Program-made: the position numbers and the translations under genes | Assembly: GCA_947482665.1 (NCBI GenBank) | Contig: CANKJK010000017.1 | Location: forward strand, 1 to 49,373 | Origin: Acidobacteriota bacterium | GTDB lineage: Bacteria > Acidobacteriota > Vicinamibacteria > Vicinamibacterales > UBA2999 | Length of the DNA stretch: 49,373 bases | Reading direction: 5' to 3' | Shown: piece after piece, positions 16,045 through 24,041 of the stretch | Numbering within the stretch: position 1 is the first letter of the stretch | Layout of the letters: every line of letters starts with the position of its first letter | Notes under the pieces: model-generated | Databases searched by the model: none | What the model was told of the DNA's origin: nothing | What the model saw: only the letters and a program-made list of their open reading frames with translations

Positions 16045-19000
16045 CTACCAGTCGAGCTGGCCGCCGAACTTGAACAGACGCGGCCCGACCAGGGTGAGCG
16101 GACGCTGCCAGGCGTTCGTGCCGGCGCTGCCGTTACCAGGCGTCGTGCCGCTGCCGTAGGTGCCATTCACCTGGACCGGCGTGCCGTTGTTCAGGACGTT
16201 GTAGGCGTCCAGATTGCCGAGCAGCCGCGCATGGCCCAGCTTGACCGACTTGCTGAAGCGCAGGTCCATCTGAGTGAAGCGCGTGCCGTAGAAGGTCGTC
16301 GCGGGAATCATGTTCACCGTCGTCGTGCCCGTGCAGGTAGCCGCGCCGCGGCAGGACCCGAGGTCCCGGCCGAGCGACGACTTGACTTCGGCATTGGTGA
16401 ACGTGCGATTCGCATCCACGGCGAACGTGTTGATGTTCTGCAGGGTGCCGCTCAACTGGAGCCCCCACCACGGCAGCGGGTAGACGCCCTGCAGCTTGAG
16501 CTGGGCGCTGGAGGACCACGGCTGCACGATGTGGCAGTAGTCCTTGCTCCGGGGGATGGACGCCGCCACACCCGTCGCCGTGATGTCCGGCCGGTCGGCC
16601 AGGGCGCAGTTGTCGGTGATCGTCCGGCCGAAGCTGACGCCACCGGCCAGGAGCTTCCCGCCGCCGAACCGGGTATTCACGCTCATGTCGAAGCCGTCGT
16701 AGACCTGCTGGAGGTCTCCGAACACGTTGGCCTTGGTGACCAGGTTGTCCGCCAGCCCGAACTTGGCCGGCTTGATGTCATAGAGGCCGCAAATCTGTGC
16801 GGCGCTGTTCGGCAGCCGAGAATCGGAGGGCGCCGTCACGCAGTACTGGTCGAAGTCGGCCGCGGTGACCGCGCGGTTCTGCGTCACGGTGAAGTTGCCG
16901 TACCAGGTGCGGTAGTAGCCAAAGCCCGCCGCCACGCGCTCGCCGAGCTGGTGCTGCAGATTCGTGTTGAACTGCCAGTTGTAGCCGCGCTGCTGCCAGC
17001 CGCGCATCTGAGCCAGATCGAAGTTGGTGCCCGCACGCGTCGAGCCGAGCGTGAGGTTCGCCAACTGGCCGCACTCGCCGTTTGCCAGCGGGTTGGCCAA
17101 TTCACAATCCGGGTTCAGGTTGCCGTTGGCGTCGTTCCAGATACGCGTCGTGCTCGACGTGATCAGGTTGGCAAAGTTGTTGGCACCGGCCAGCCCAGAC
17201 GGAATACCGGAGGCACCGGTAAAGGACACATACCGGCCGAGCGACGTCTTGACGGCTGTCTTGCCATTGCCAAACACGTCATAGGCCGCACCGATACGCG
17301 GGCTGATGTCCTTGCCGATCCAGCCCGGCTTGTCGGCCGGGTACTCGGCCGCGGACCGGAAGAGACCCGCCTTGCCCGAGACAGCCGGCGTCGACGAGTT
17401 CAGCATGTCGACGCGCACGCCGCCGTTGATCGTGAGGTGGCTCAGCGTCCACTGGTCCTGCCCGAAGAAACCGAACTCGTGCGCCCTCGTGTCCTCGTAG
17501 TAGGGCGTGGCGAACTCGGTAATCTGTGCCGGCACGCCATTCCGGAGCTGCAGGCGATAGGGCTGAATGCCGTATGTCTCAGGGCCGCTCTTCACCAGGC
17601 TCGCCGCCAGCCGGCCCACTGCACCGGCCTTGAAGGCATGCGAACCGGTGACGTAGGACGCACTCGCCCGATACGGATTGCGACGGTAGCGGGTGGATCC
17701 ATAGTCGTTGGCCGCGCCCACGGCCTCCATGCGGGCGCCCCACTTGAAGCTCGTTGACAGCTCTTCCTTCGCGATGTCACCAGCCGTGGCGCCGCCGACC
17801 GGCTTCTGCGTGGACGAGTCCCTGAAGTAGGTCGTGCCGGCCTCCAGGAGCAACCGGTTCGTGGCGGGGTACTGCCACGTGAGCTGATTGATCACCGGCT
17901 TCCCGCGCTGGTCGAGCGACGCCTCGGGGGAACGGTTCGCGTCCACGCCGCCGGAGAGCTTGTAGCAGAGGCAGGAGTACTGCCAGCTGGTCAGAAACGC
18001 GATCTTCTGCTTGGCCGTGGCCTGCCAGGTCACGCGGGCCGAGTGGTCGCGGATGTCGTAGGTCGTGTACTTCTTCTGGGCCCGGTCCGGCGTATAGAAG
18101 AACGACGTGTGCTGCGTGGCGTTGAAGTAGACGCCCGGAGAGTACTCGCCACTGCCCTGCCACATGTTCGCGTCGTAGAACCACAGCTTGTCCTTGACGA
18201 TCGGCCCGCCAAGGCCCTGGGCAAACTCGTAGACATGCTTGATGCCGGCCACTTCGGAGATGCCGTACTGCTTCACGAGCGCGGTCAGATTGTTGCCCTG
18301 CAGGCTCGGGCTGGTGCCGCTGCCGACCGCATAGAGCTTCAGCGCGTTGCCGCCGTCCTTGGGAATGGTGTTGATGAGCACGCCGCCGTTCTCGGTCTCG
18401 GCGGACATCCCTCGGGTCTGGAGCGCGACTTCCTGAATGAGCGCCTGGTTCACCGAGTTGCGGCGCGCGAGCGTGCCACCGTAGGCGATGTCCATGCCGT
18501 CCAGCAGCGACCGGGCGTCACCCGTGCTGCCACCGTGGACACTGAACGCGAGGAAGGTCTCGCCCTTGTTGCCGCCGACGTCAACAGTGGGAGACGACAT
18601 GCCGGTCACGCCGAGGGTGAGGTTGGCAAAGGCGCTGACGGACTTGGCCGTGGGCAGCGCATCCAGCACGGTGCGCGAGAGCACCTGCTGCGACCGCACG
18701 TTCTGCACGTCGACAACCGGGCTGGCGCCGCTGACGACGACCGTCTCTTCCAGCTGACCGACCTTGAGGTCGGCGTTGACCGCGGCCGTGAAGCCGGAGG
18801 TGATTTCGACACCTTCCCGCTTGACGGTCGAGAACCCGGGCAGGGCGAACGTGACGCTGTAGACGCCCGTCCGGAGCTCGATGATCTTGTAGTTGCCCTG
18901 GGCGTCGGTGACGACGCTGCGGACCTTCTCGATGAGGGCGGGACTGGCCGCCTCGACCGTCACACCCGGCAGGACGGCGCCGGAGGCGTCACGCACGACG

Positions 19001-19095
19001 CCGGCAATGGAACCCGTGGACACCTGCGCCCACAACGGTGTGGACAGGCACGCAAGAGCCGCGACAAAGAAGCCGACCAATAGTCGACGCTGCAT
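16045..19095 (-). CDS. TonB-dependent receptor, Oar-like, with carboxypeptidase-regulatory domain
   Basis: A 1016-residue outer-membrane protein. It has a signal peptide (residues 1-23, LWAQ). A CarboxypepD_reg-like beta domain spans about 27-110 (GSIAGVVRDASGAVLPGVTV, DAQGNYKIIELRTGVYSVTF). The plug region starts near 118 (EETVVVSGASPVVDV), and the rest is a long beta-barrel. The shape matches Oar-type receptors common in Acidobacteria and Myxobacteria. The C-terminus ends in an aromatic residue, as expected for BAM-inserted barrels. The start is ATG 19095: GAGGAGG lies six bases upstream. The upstream gene on the strand is an NTF2-like protein, about 100 bp away with dyad sequences between. 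The ligand is not predictable. No tonB/exbBD genes are in the window. Confidence 0.9.
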   Translation of the reverse strand: MQRRLLVGFFVAALACLSTPLWAQVSTGSIAGVVRDASGAVLPGVTVEAASPALIEKVRSVVTDAQGNYKIIELRTGVYSVTFALPGFSTVKREGVEITSGFTAAVNADLKVGQLEETVVVSGASPVVDVQNVRSQQVLSRTVLDALPTAKSVSAFANLTLGVTGMSSPTVDVGGNKGETFLAFSVHGGSTGDARSLLDGMDIAYGGTLARRNSVNQALIQEVALQTRGMSAETENGGVLINTIPKDGGNALKLYAVGSGTSPSLQGNNLTALVKQYGISEVAGIKHVYEFAQGLGGPIVKDKLWFYDANMWQGSGEYSPGVYFNATQHTSFFYTPDRAQKKYTTYDIRDHSARVTWQATAKQKIAFLTSWQYSCLCYKLSGGVDANRSPEASLDQRGKPVINQLTWQYPATNRLLLEAGTTYFRDSSTQKPVGGATAGDIAKEELSTSFKWGARMEAVGAANDYGSTRYRRNPYRASASYVTGSHAFKAGAVGRLAASLVKSGPETYGIQPYRLQLRNGVPAQITEFATPYYEDTRAHEFGFFGQDQWTLSHLTINGGVRVDMLNSSTPAVSGKAGLFRSAAEYPADKPGWIGKDISPRIGAAYDVFGNGKTAVKTSLGRYVSFTGASGIPSGLAGANNFANLITSSTTRIWNDANGNLNPDCELANPLANGECGQLANLTLGSTRAGTNFDLAQMRGWQQRGYNWQFNTNLQHQLGERVAAGFGYYRTWYGNFTVTQNRAVTAADFDQYCVTAPSDSRLPNSAAQICGLYDIKPAKFGLADNLVTKANVFGDLQQVYDGFDMSVNTRFGGGKLLAGGVSFGRTITDNCALADRPDITATGVAASIPRSKDYCHIVQPWSSSAQLKLQGVYPLPWWGLQLSGTLQNINTFAVDANRTFTNAEVKSSLGRDLGSCRGAATCTGTTTVNMIPATTFYGTRFTQMDLRFSKSVKLGHARLLGNLDAYNVLNNGTPVQVNGTYGSGTTPGNGSAGTNAWQRPLTLVGPRLFKFGGQLDW

Positions 19096-19116
19096 TCTTC
19101 CCCTCCTCAGTACAGG

Positions 19117-19139
19117 CCGGCGCAAAGACGAGGCGCCGG
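19117..19139 (-). repeat. Inverted repeat in the leader of the TonB-dependent receptor gene
   Basis: CCGGCGC (19117-19123) pairs with GCGCCGG (19133-19139) around a 9-base spacer, 21 bases upstream of the receptor ATG. A second dyad, GGGGC/GCCCC, is at 19169-19183, just after the stop of the NTF2-like gene. The two could be a leader hairpin and a weak terminator. No T-run follows either on the minus strand. Confidence 0.4.
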
Positions 19140-19196
19140 TAACCTCCGGAGGGTCCGCTATTTAGACTGGGGCGTCAAGCCCCGTTTGGTCGCCGG

Positions 19197-19889
19197 CTAC
19201 TTCGCCGGTGCAGGTGCCTGCGGCAGCGGAACCGGGGCCCCGGTGGCGTCCCGCTTCATGCCCCGAGCCCACAGGCGCTGAATCTCCTGCTCGGTCCGCG
19301 TCGTCCACGTGCTCGGGTCGGCCAGCACGGGCGAGGGCGCCACATCCTGGTAGGAGCCCACGTGGCTGTCGGAGGTCCAGATGCGCTCCTTCATCCGCCA
19401 GCCGTCCGGCGTCCGGACGTAGATATCCTCGTACTTGCCCATCAGGTCGATGGTGGGCTTCTCGCCAGGCCCTTTGATGGAGATGCCCATCATGTAGGAG
19501 GAGCCGCGGGCGGTGCCATCGGGCAGGCCGATGATGATGGGCGACATGTTGAAGTGCCGATTGCCGGCCTTTCTGGCCTGGCCCTCCTTCGCGATGAGGC
19601 TGCCATAAAAGAACCGGTGATCCTGCGGCGTCACCATCGGGGCGCCCGACATGCCCACCGAGTGCGCGTCCTTGGTGAACATCCACGAGGCATCGCGCAC
19701 GGCCCCGGCATCCACATCGCGCGGGTACTCATTGATGAGCTGGAGAATCTCGACGTAGTCCTCGGCGGAGAGATTGACGTGCGTGCCTTTCTTGACCGTC
19801 GCCTTCGCGTCCACCGCGTGGGTGGCAAGCACGGTGATCAACGTCATGATCGAACCCGCGAAGAAATAGACCAGCTTTGAGTACCGCAT
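19197..19889 (-). CDS. Exported NTF2/SnoaL-like protein
   Basis: A 230-residue protein. A signal peptide or membrane anchor at residues 1-28 is followed by an NTF2-like domain with the typical first helix (DYVEILQLINEYPRDVDAGAVRDASWMF) and later strands (YEDIYVRTPDGWRMKERIW). A Pro/Ala-rich tail ends the protein. Proteins of this group are usually annotated as nuclear transport factor 2 family with unknown substrate. The start is ATG 19889, with GAGAGGA seven bases upstream. It lies just upstream of the TonB-dependent receptor gene on the same strand. Its downstream neighbour on the chromosome, the EamA gene, belongs to a different transcription unit. Confidence 0.78.
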   Translation of the reverse strand: MRYSKLVYFFAGSIMTLITVLATHAVDAKATVKKGTHVNLSAEDYVEILQLINEYPRDVDAGAVRDASWMFTKDAHSVGMSGAPMVTPQDHRFFYGSLIAKEGQARKAGNRHFNMSPIIIGLPDGTARGSSYMMGISIKGPGEKPTIDLMGKYEDIYVRTPDGWRMKERIWTSDSHVGSYQDVAPSPVLADPSTWTTRTEQEIQRLWARGMKRDATGAPVPLPQAPAPAK

Positions 19890-19965
19890 CGTCGTGTCCT
19901 CTCCCCATGACGCCAGCCTGAGACCGGCCGGTGGGCGGACTGTATCCGATCTCCGAGCCGGGCGG

Positions 19966-20394
19966 CTAGGCGCCCCAGCGGACGATGACGAGCGTTCCCA
20001 ACGTGATGAGGGTGAGTCCGACGCCAGCGGCCCAGTTGATCCGCTCCCCGAGGAGGAGGGCCGCGAGCACGATGGTGAGCGGCAGGCTCAGCTTGTCGAT
20101 CGGCGAGACGAGCGAGGCGGGGGCCAGCTGCAGCGCGCGGAAATAGGCGAGCCACGAAACGCCCGTGGCGAGGCCCGAGACCACGAGCAACAGGAGCGAC
20201 CGGCGGGAGATCTGCGAAAGGGCCTTGTGCTCACCGAGCGCGAACACCAGCGCCCAGGCCACGACCAGCACGACTCCGGTGCGGATGGCCGTGGCGGTAT
20301 TTGAAGCCACGCCGCTCATCAGTCCGGCCTTGGCCAGGAGCGTCGTCGCCGCCGCGGCCAGGGCCGAGAGCAGCGCCCACCCGACCCATGTCAC
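19966..20394 (-). CDS. EamA/DMT-type half-size transporter
   Basis: A 142-residue very hydrophobic protein with about five membrane segments (for example residues 4-25, 37-53, 66-86, 101-115, 120-138). It has the conserved EamA end segment LLLGERINWAAGVGLTLITLGTLVIV. Only one EamA unit is present, so it should work as a dimer, in the manner of half-size DMT carriers. The start is GTG 20394, whose GTGA overlaps the TGA of the DUF4175 gene, so translation is coupled. An earlier ATG in another frame was rejected. It is the last gene of the 14-gene minus-strand array. The substrate is unknown. Confidence 0.85.
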   Translation of the reverse strand: MTWVGWALLSALAAAATTLLAKAGLMSGVASNTATAIRTGVVLVVAWALVFALGEHKALSQISRRSLLLLVVSGLATGVSWLAYFRALQLAPASLVSPIDKLSLPLTIVLAALLLGERINWAAGVGLTLITLGTLVIVRWGA

Positions 20395-23300
20395 TTGCCG
20401 CCCTGAGCGCCCGCCTTGGAGAGCGACCGGTAGTACTGCTCGACCAACGGGCGGAAGGCATCCGGCACTTCATCTGCGGCCGAGAGCACGACTTCCTTGT
20501 CCTTATCCTGAGTCTGCCGGCGCAGCGCGTATTCAAAGCGCTTGAGGCCCTCCGACACAAACGACTGCAGCTTCTGGAGCTCCGCGACGTCCTTGTAGGC
20601 TCGGTCGTCGTCGAGTTGACGCAGACGCTTCAGGATGTCCTCCAGCTCCGCCGGGTCCATGCCTTCCTTGAGCACGCGGCTTCGGAGCTGCTGCGCCTCG
20701 TCGGCCCACTGCCGCGCCTCGTTCCGGAACTGCCGGATGTCCTCCGGGTCCAGCCGCCAGCTGCCGCCGTTCCAGCCGCCGTAGGCAAAGCCATTCCCGG
20801 TGTAGGTGCCGCCGTTGCCCACACTGCCGCCACCGGCCTGGGCCTGCTGGCCCCCCTGACCTTGTTGACCGCCCTGGCCAGACTGCCCACCCTGACCGCT
20901 CTGTCCCTGCTGTTGGCCCTGACCTTGTTGACCCTGGCCCTGTTTCCCCTGCTGGCCGCTCTGCCCCTGGGACTGACCCTCTTTCCCCTGCTGGCCCTGT
21001 TTCCCTTGCTGGCCCTGTTGACCGTTCTGCGCCTGCTGCCCCTGCTGCTGGCCCCGGCCCTTCTCCAGCCGCTCGCGCGTGCGCTGCTCCAGGGATTCGA
21101 GCCCTCGCGCCAGACGCTGGGCGCGCTGCACGGTGTCGTCGGCGGTGTCCTTCTTATCGCCGCCCTTGCCCACCGCGGCGCCGGCCTGCGCGAGCTTCTG
21201 GCGCAACCCGTCGATGCCGTCGGCGATATCGCGCTCCACGGCGTCCATCGTGTCCTTCGATGCGCGGCCCAGCATCTGACGTGAATAGCGAACCTTGTCC
21301 TTGAGCCGCTCGTCACGGATGGTGCTGGCGGCCTCGGCCATGCGGCGGCCGGCCTCCTTCTCGTCGCGGGCGGCATCGCCAGAGGCGCGGTCCAGCTGAC
21401 GCTCCAGCTGGCTGAGCCGGTTCTCCAGCTCCGCCTTGCGCTGATTGAGCTGCGCGGTGCTCTGCCGCTTGGCGTCGCCGTTCTTCTGATCGAGGCCACG
21501 CACGTCGTCCGCAATCTCCTGCTGACTCCTGGCAATCTCCTCGGCCTGCTGCCGCGCGTCATCAATGTCCCGATGCGCGCGATCGGTCTGCAGACTCCGC
21601 AGGCGCTTCTCGGTGTCCTTCAACCGGTCGAGCGCGGCCTGCGCCTGCGCCTGAGCCTGCGCCTGGCTGCCCTGCCCGTTGCTGGCCGCCGCCTTCCGCA
21701 TGGCGTCGGCCGCGTCGCGCAGCTTCCTGGCGTTGTCGGCCAGCTCCTGCTTCTGCTGCTCCCGCGACAGCTTCTCCAGTCGCCGGGCCGCCTCCTCCAC
21801 CTGTTCGGCCAGGCCGCGCTGCGCGGCGCCACTGCCGCTCGACGGCGACCCCATCGCCCGCCGCCGCTGCTGCTCGGCCTCCTGCTCCTGGCGCCGGGCC
21901 AGTTCCTTCAGCTTCTCCAGCAGTTCGTCGAGCTGCTGGTCGCCGCTCTGCTGCTCGGCACGGTCAGAGGTCTCGTATTGGTTGGCGAGCTTGTCGAGAT
22001 CCATCTCGAACATCTCCGCCAGCTCACGCGCGACCGAGCTCTGCTGCCCGCCGCCGCCACCGCCGCCACCACGGCTCATGCTGATCTGGGTTTCGTATTC
22101 CTCCTCGGCCTGCTGGAGGAAGCCGAGCGCCTTGTGCTCGGCCTGGAGCGCCAGGTCCGGGCTCACGGCCGTGAGCTTCTCCTCGGCCACCTTCATCTCG
22201 GCGATGGCCTTGGGGAGCAGATCGCCAATCTTCTTGAAGGCGGGGTCGGGCGAGATGAAGCGGCTGGTCAGGCGCGTGACGAGCCCTTCCACCTGCTCGC
22301 GCAGCCGCGACTGCGAGAGTCCGACGACCACGGAGTTCTGCTTCAACTTGTCGGGCGTGACGCTCTTCCGGTCGCGCTGCACGTTGAAGGTGGCGGAGAT
22401 TACTTGACGCTGCTGCTCGGAGAGCGCCGTCACATCCCCGCCGCCCATCCCGCCACCACCACCGCCGCCGGCATTGGACTGCGCGGCACGGAAGTCTTTC
22501 TTGAACGGCCGCACGCGGACGAAATAGAGATCGCTGGTGGTCACGCGGTCCTTGCCGGCCGCCGCATCGGTCGCCCGCGCGTAGTAGGAGACGGCGTCGC
22601 CCTGCTTGACGCCCATCTCTTCGAGATAGAACGTGTGGCCGGCCGTCACCTCGGGCATGCGCTTGCTGCCCTGGAAGAGCGGCAGCGTCTTCTCCGGGCC
22701 ACCGTTGACCGAATAGACCAGCTCAAGGTTCTTCACGCCGTAATCGTCGGTCGCCCTGGCCTCGACAAACACTTCCTCGATGGGCGAGGCGGTGGTGTCG
22801 CGGCCCGGCTTGGCGAAGCTGACCCGAGGCGCCTCATCAGCCAGCACATCGATCGTGTATTGCGGAGAGGCGGCCACGTGCTCTCCGGTGGGGGCGTCCA
22901 GCTCCACGCGGTAGAACCCGTCCTTCTCCACGTGGAAAGCGCCCGAGAGTGTGCCGTCGGCCCCCAGCTGCAGCGGGGTCACATCCTTCTCATTGAGGCG
23001 GATCCGTCCGCCGGTGACCTTCATCGTGGCGGTGATGCGGACACGGACCTCCGTGCCGGTGAGCACGGCGATGTCTCCGCCGTTTTCCACGACCTCTGGC
23101 GCCTTCCCCGTGTAGGGCGGGAAGTGATACTCCAGCGTCAACTGCTGCACGTAGGGCAGGTCCACGACGGTGAGTGTGAAGATGCCGGACTTCGTGCCCT
23201 CCGCCTCCACCTGGTACTCGACCGGCGCCGCCACATTGAAGAGGAGTCCCTCGAAGGCGGCCTTGCCGCTCTTCGCCAGCGGCAGCTTCTCGAACGGCTG

Positions 23301-24005
23301 CCCCGGATCGCGCCGCACCAGGAGCGTCGCCTCGGCGGCGTCAAACCCCTGGAGCGCGGCCGTGATCTGCTGGTCGGCACCTTTGGGTACCCGGATCGAA
23401 CCGGGCGTCACCGTCACCTTGTAGGGCATGGCGGCTTCCACATCGCGGGTGATGAGCAGGGCCGACAGCGCGTTCCGGAGCATGGCCGGCCCGGCGCCGA
23501 AAATCGCGAACCCGACAACCAGCACAGCCGTGGCGGCCACGGTGTAGCGCTCGAGCCGGCGCTGCTCCACCTGCTTGGGCGCATCAGTCGTCAGGCACTG
23601 CTCGATGGCAGATTCAATCAGACGCGACACCAGTGCCGGCGACCGGTGGTTCGGGTCCACGACCTCCTGCTGTGCCGCATCCACCGCGCTCACGATTGCG
23701 GACTCAAGCCCGGGTTCGTGCTCTTCCAGGTAGAGCGCCACCTGCTGGTCCGTGACTTTCCGGCGAAGCGGACGGACGACGAACACGCCAACGATCACCG
23801 CCACAGCGGCCGCGAGGGCCACGCGGAGACCGATGATGAGCGTGGGGTTGTAGCGGCCGTACTGAATGCTGATGGCCGCGGCCACGAGCAAGAGCACGCC
23901 AAGGGCCAGGGAGGAAGTGGCGCCGCGCAGCGCCAGCTTGATCCGCCAGCGGCGGCGTACGTCGCTGATGATGGCCGGCAGGTCCCGTTGGCGTGGTTCA
24001 GACAT
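20391..24005 (-). CDS. DUF4175-family giant membrane protein with coiled coil and Gln/Gly-rich tail
   Basis: A 1204-residue protein. Three membrane segments lie near the N-terminus (about 32-48, 58-78, 154-172), after which the chain is predicted to be extracytoplasmic. Beta-rich Ig-like portions run to about residue 500. Two glycine runs precede a long charged Gln/Glu/Arg/Lys-rich coiled coil (about 620-975). A QQGQ/QGKEG-type low-complexity region spans about 980-1063, and a final helical domain ends the protein (residues 1070-1204, DPEDIRQFRNEARQWADEA). The domain order matches DUF4175, which occurs beside MoxR/BatA genes in several phyla. The start is ATG 24005, 36 bp after the BatA-type gene. 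A structural or scaffolding role in the envelope is plausible but not established. Confidence 0.88.
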   Translation of the reverse strand: MSEPRQRDLPAIISDVRRRWRIKLALRGATSSLALGVLLLVAAAISIQYGRYNPTLIIGLRVALAAAVAVIVGVFVVRPLRRKVTDQQVALYLEEHEPGLESAIVSAVDAAQQEVVDPNHRSPALVSRLIESAIEQCLTTDAPKQVEQRRLERYTVAATAVLVVGFAIFGAGPAMLRNALSALLITRDVEAAMPYKVTVTPGSIRVPKGADQQITAALQGFDAAEATLLVRRDPGQPFEKLPLAKSGKAAFEGLLFNVAAPVEYQVEAEGTKSGIFTLTVVDLPYVQQLTLEYHFPPYTGKAPEVVENGGDIAVLTGTEVRVRITATMKVTGGRIRLNEKDVTPLQLGADGTLSGAFHVEKDGFYRVELDAPTGEHVAASPQYTIDVLADEAPRVSFAKPGRDTTASPIEEVFVEARATDDYGVKNLELVYSVNGGPEKTLPLFQGSKRMPEVTAGHTFYLEEMGVKQGDAVSYYARATDAAAGKDRVTTSDLYFVRVRPFKKDFRAAQSNAGGGGGGGMGGGDVTALSEQQRQVISATFNVQRDRKSVTPDKLKQNSVVVGLSQSRLREQVEGLVTRLTSRFISPDPAFKKIGDLLPKAIAEMKVAEEKLTAVSPDLALQAEHKALGFLQQAEEEYETQISMSRGGGGGGGGQQSSVARELAEMFEMDLDKLANQYETSDRAEQQSGDQQLDELLEKLKELARRQEQEAEQQRRRAMGSPSSGSGAAQRGLAEQVEEAARRLEKLSREQQKQELADNARKLRDAADAMRKAAASNGQGSQAQAQAQAQAALDRLKDTEKRLRSLQTDRAHRDIDDARQQAEEIARSQQEIADDVRGLDQKNGDAKRQSTAQLNQRKAELENRLSQLERQLDRASGDAARDEKEAGRRMAEAASTIRDERLKDKVRYSRQMLGRASKDTMDAVERDIADGIDGLRQKLAQAGAAVGKGGDKKDTADDTVQRAQRLARGLESLEQRTRERLEKGRGQQQGQQAQNGQQGQQGKQGQQGKEGQSQGQSGQQGKQGQGQQGQGQQQGQSGQGGQSGQGGQQGQGGQQAQAGGGSVGNGGTYTGNGFAYGGWNGGSWRLDPEDIRQFRNEARQWADEAQQLRSRVLKEGMDPAELEDILKRLRQLDDDRAYKDVAELQKLQSFVSEGLKRFEYALRRQTQDKDKEVVLSAADEVPDAFRPLVEQYYRSLSKAGAQGGK
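20815..21060 (-). repeat. Imperfect tandem repeat encoding the Gln/Gly-rich tail of the DUF4175 protein
   Basis: On the minus strand the sequence is built from drifting copies of CAGGGCCAGCAGGG-like units, read as QGQQG/QGKQG. The copies diverge, so it is an in-gene low-complexity tract rather than a CRISPR or mobile repeat. Unit number is likely to vary between strains. Confidence 0.7.
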
Positions 24006-24041
24006 CTCGCCCGTCTCCCTCAGATCCGCGTAAGCCTCAGC

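Noticed and set aside
20815-21060. Tandem repeats that could suggest a CRISPR array
   Set aside because: They are drifting in-frame codon repeats inside one coding sequence, without conserved repeats and unique spacers.
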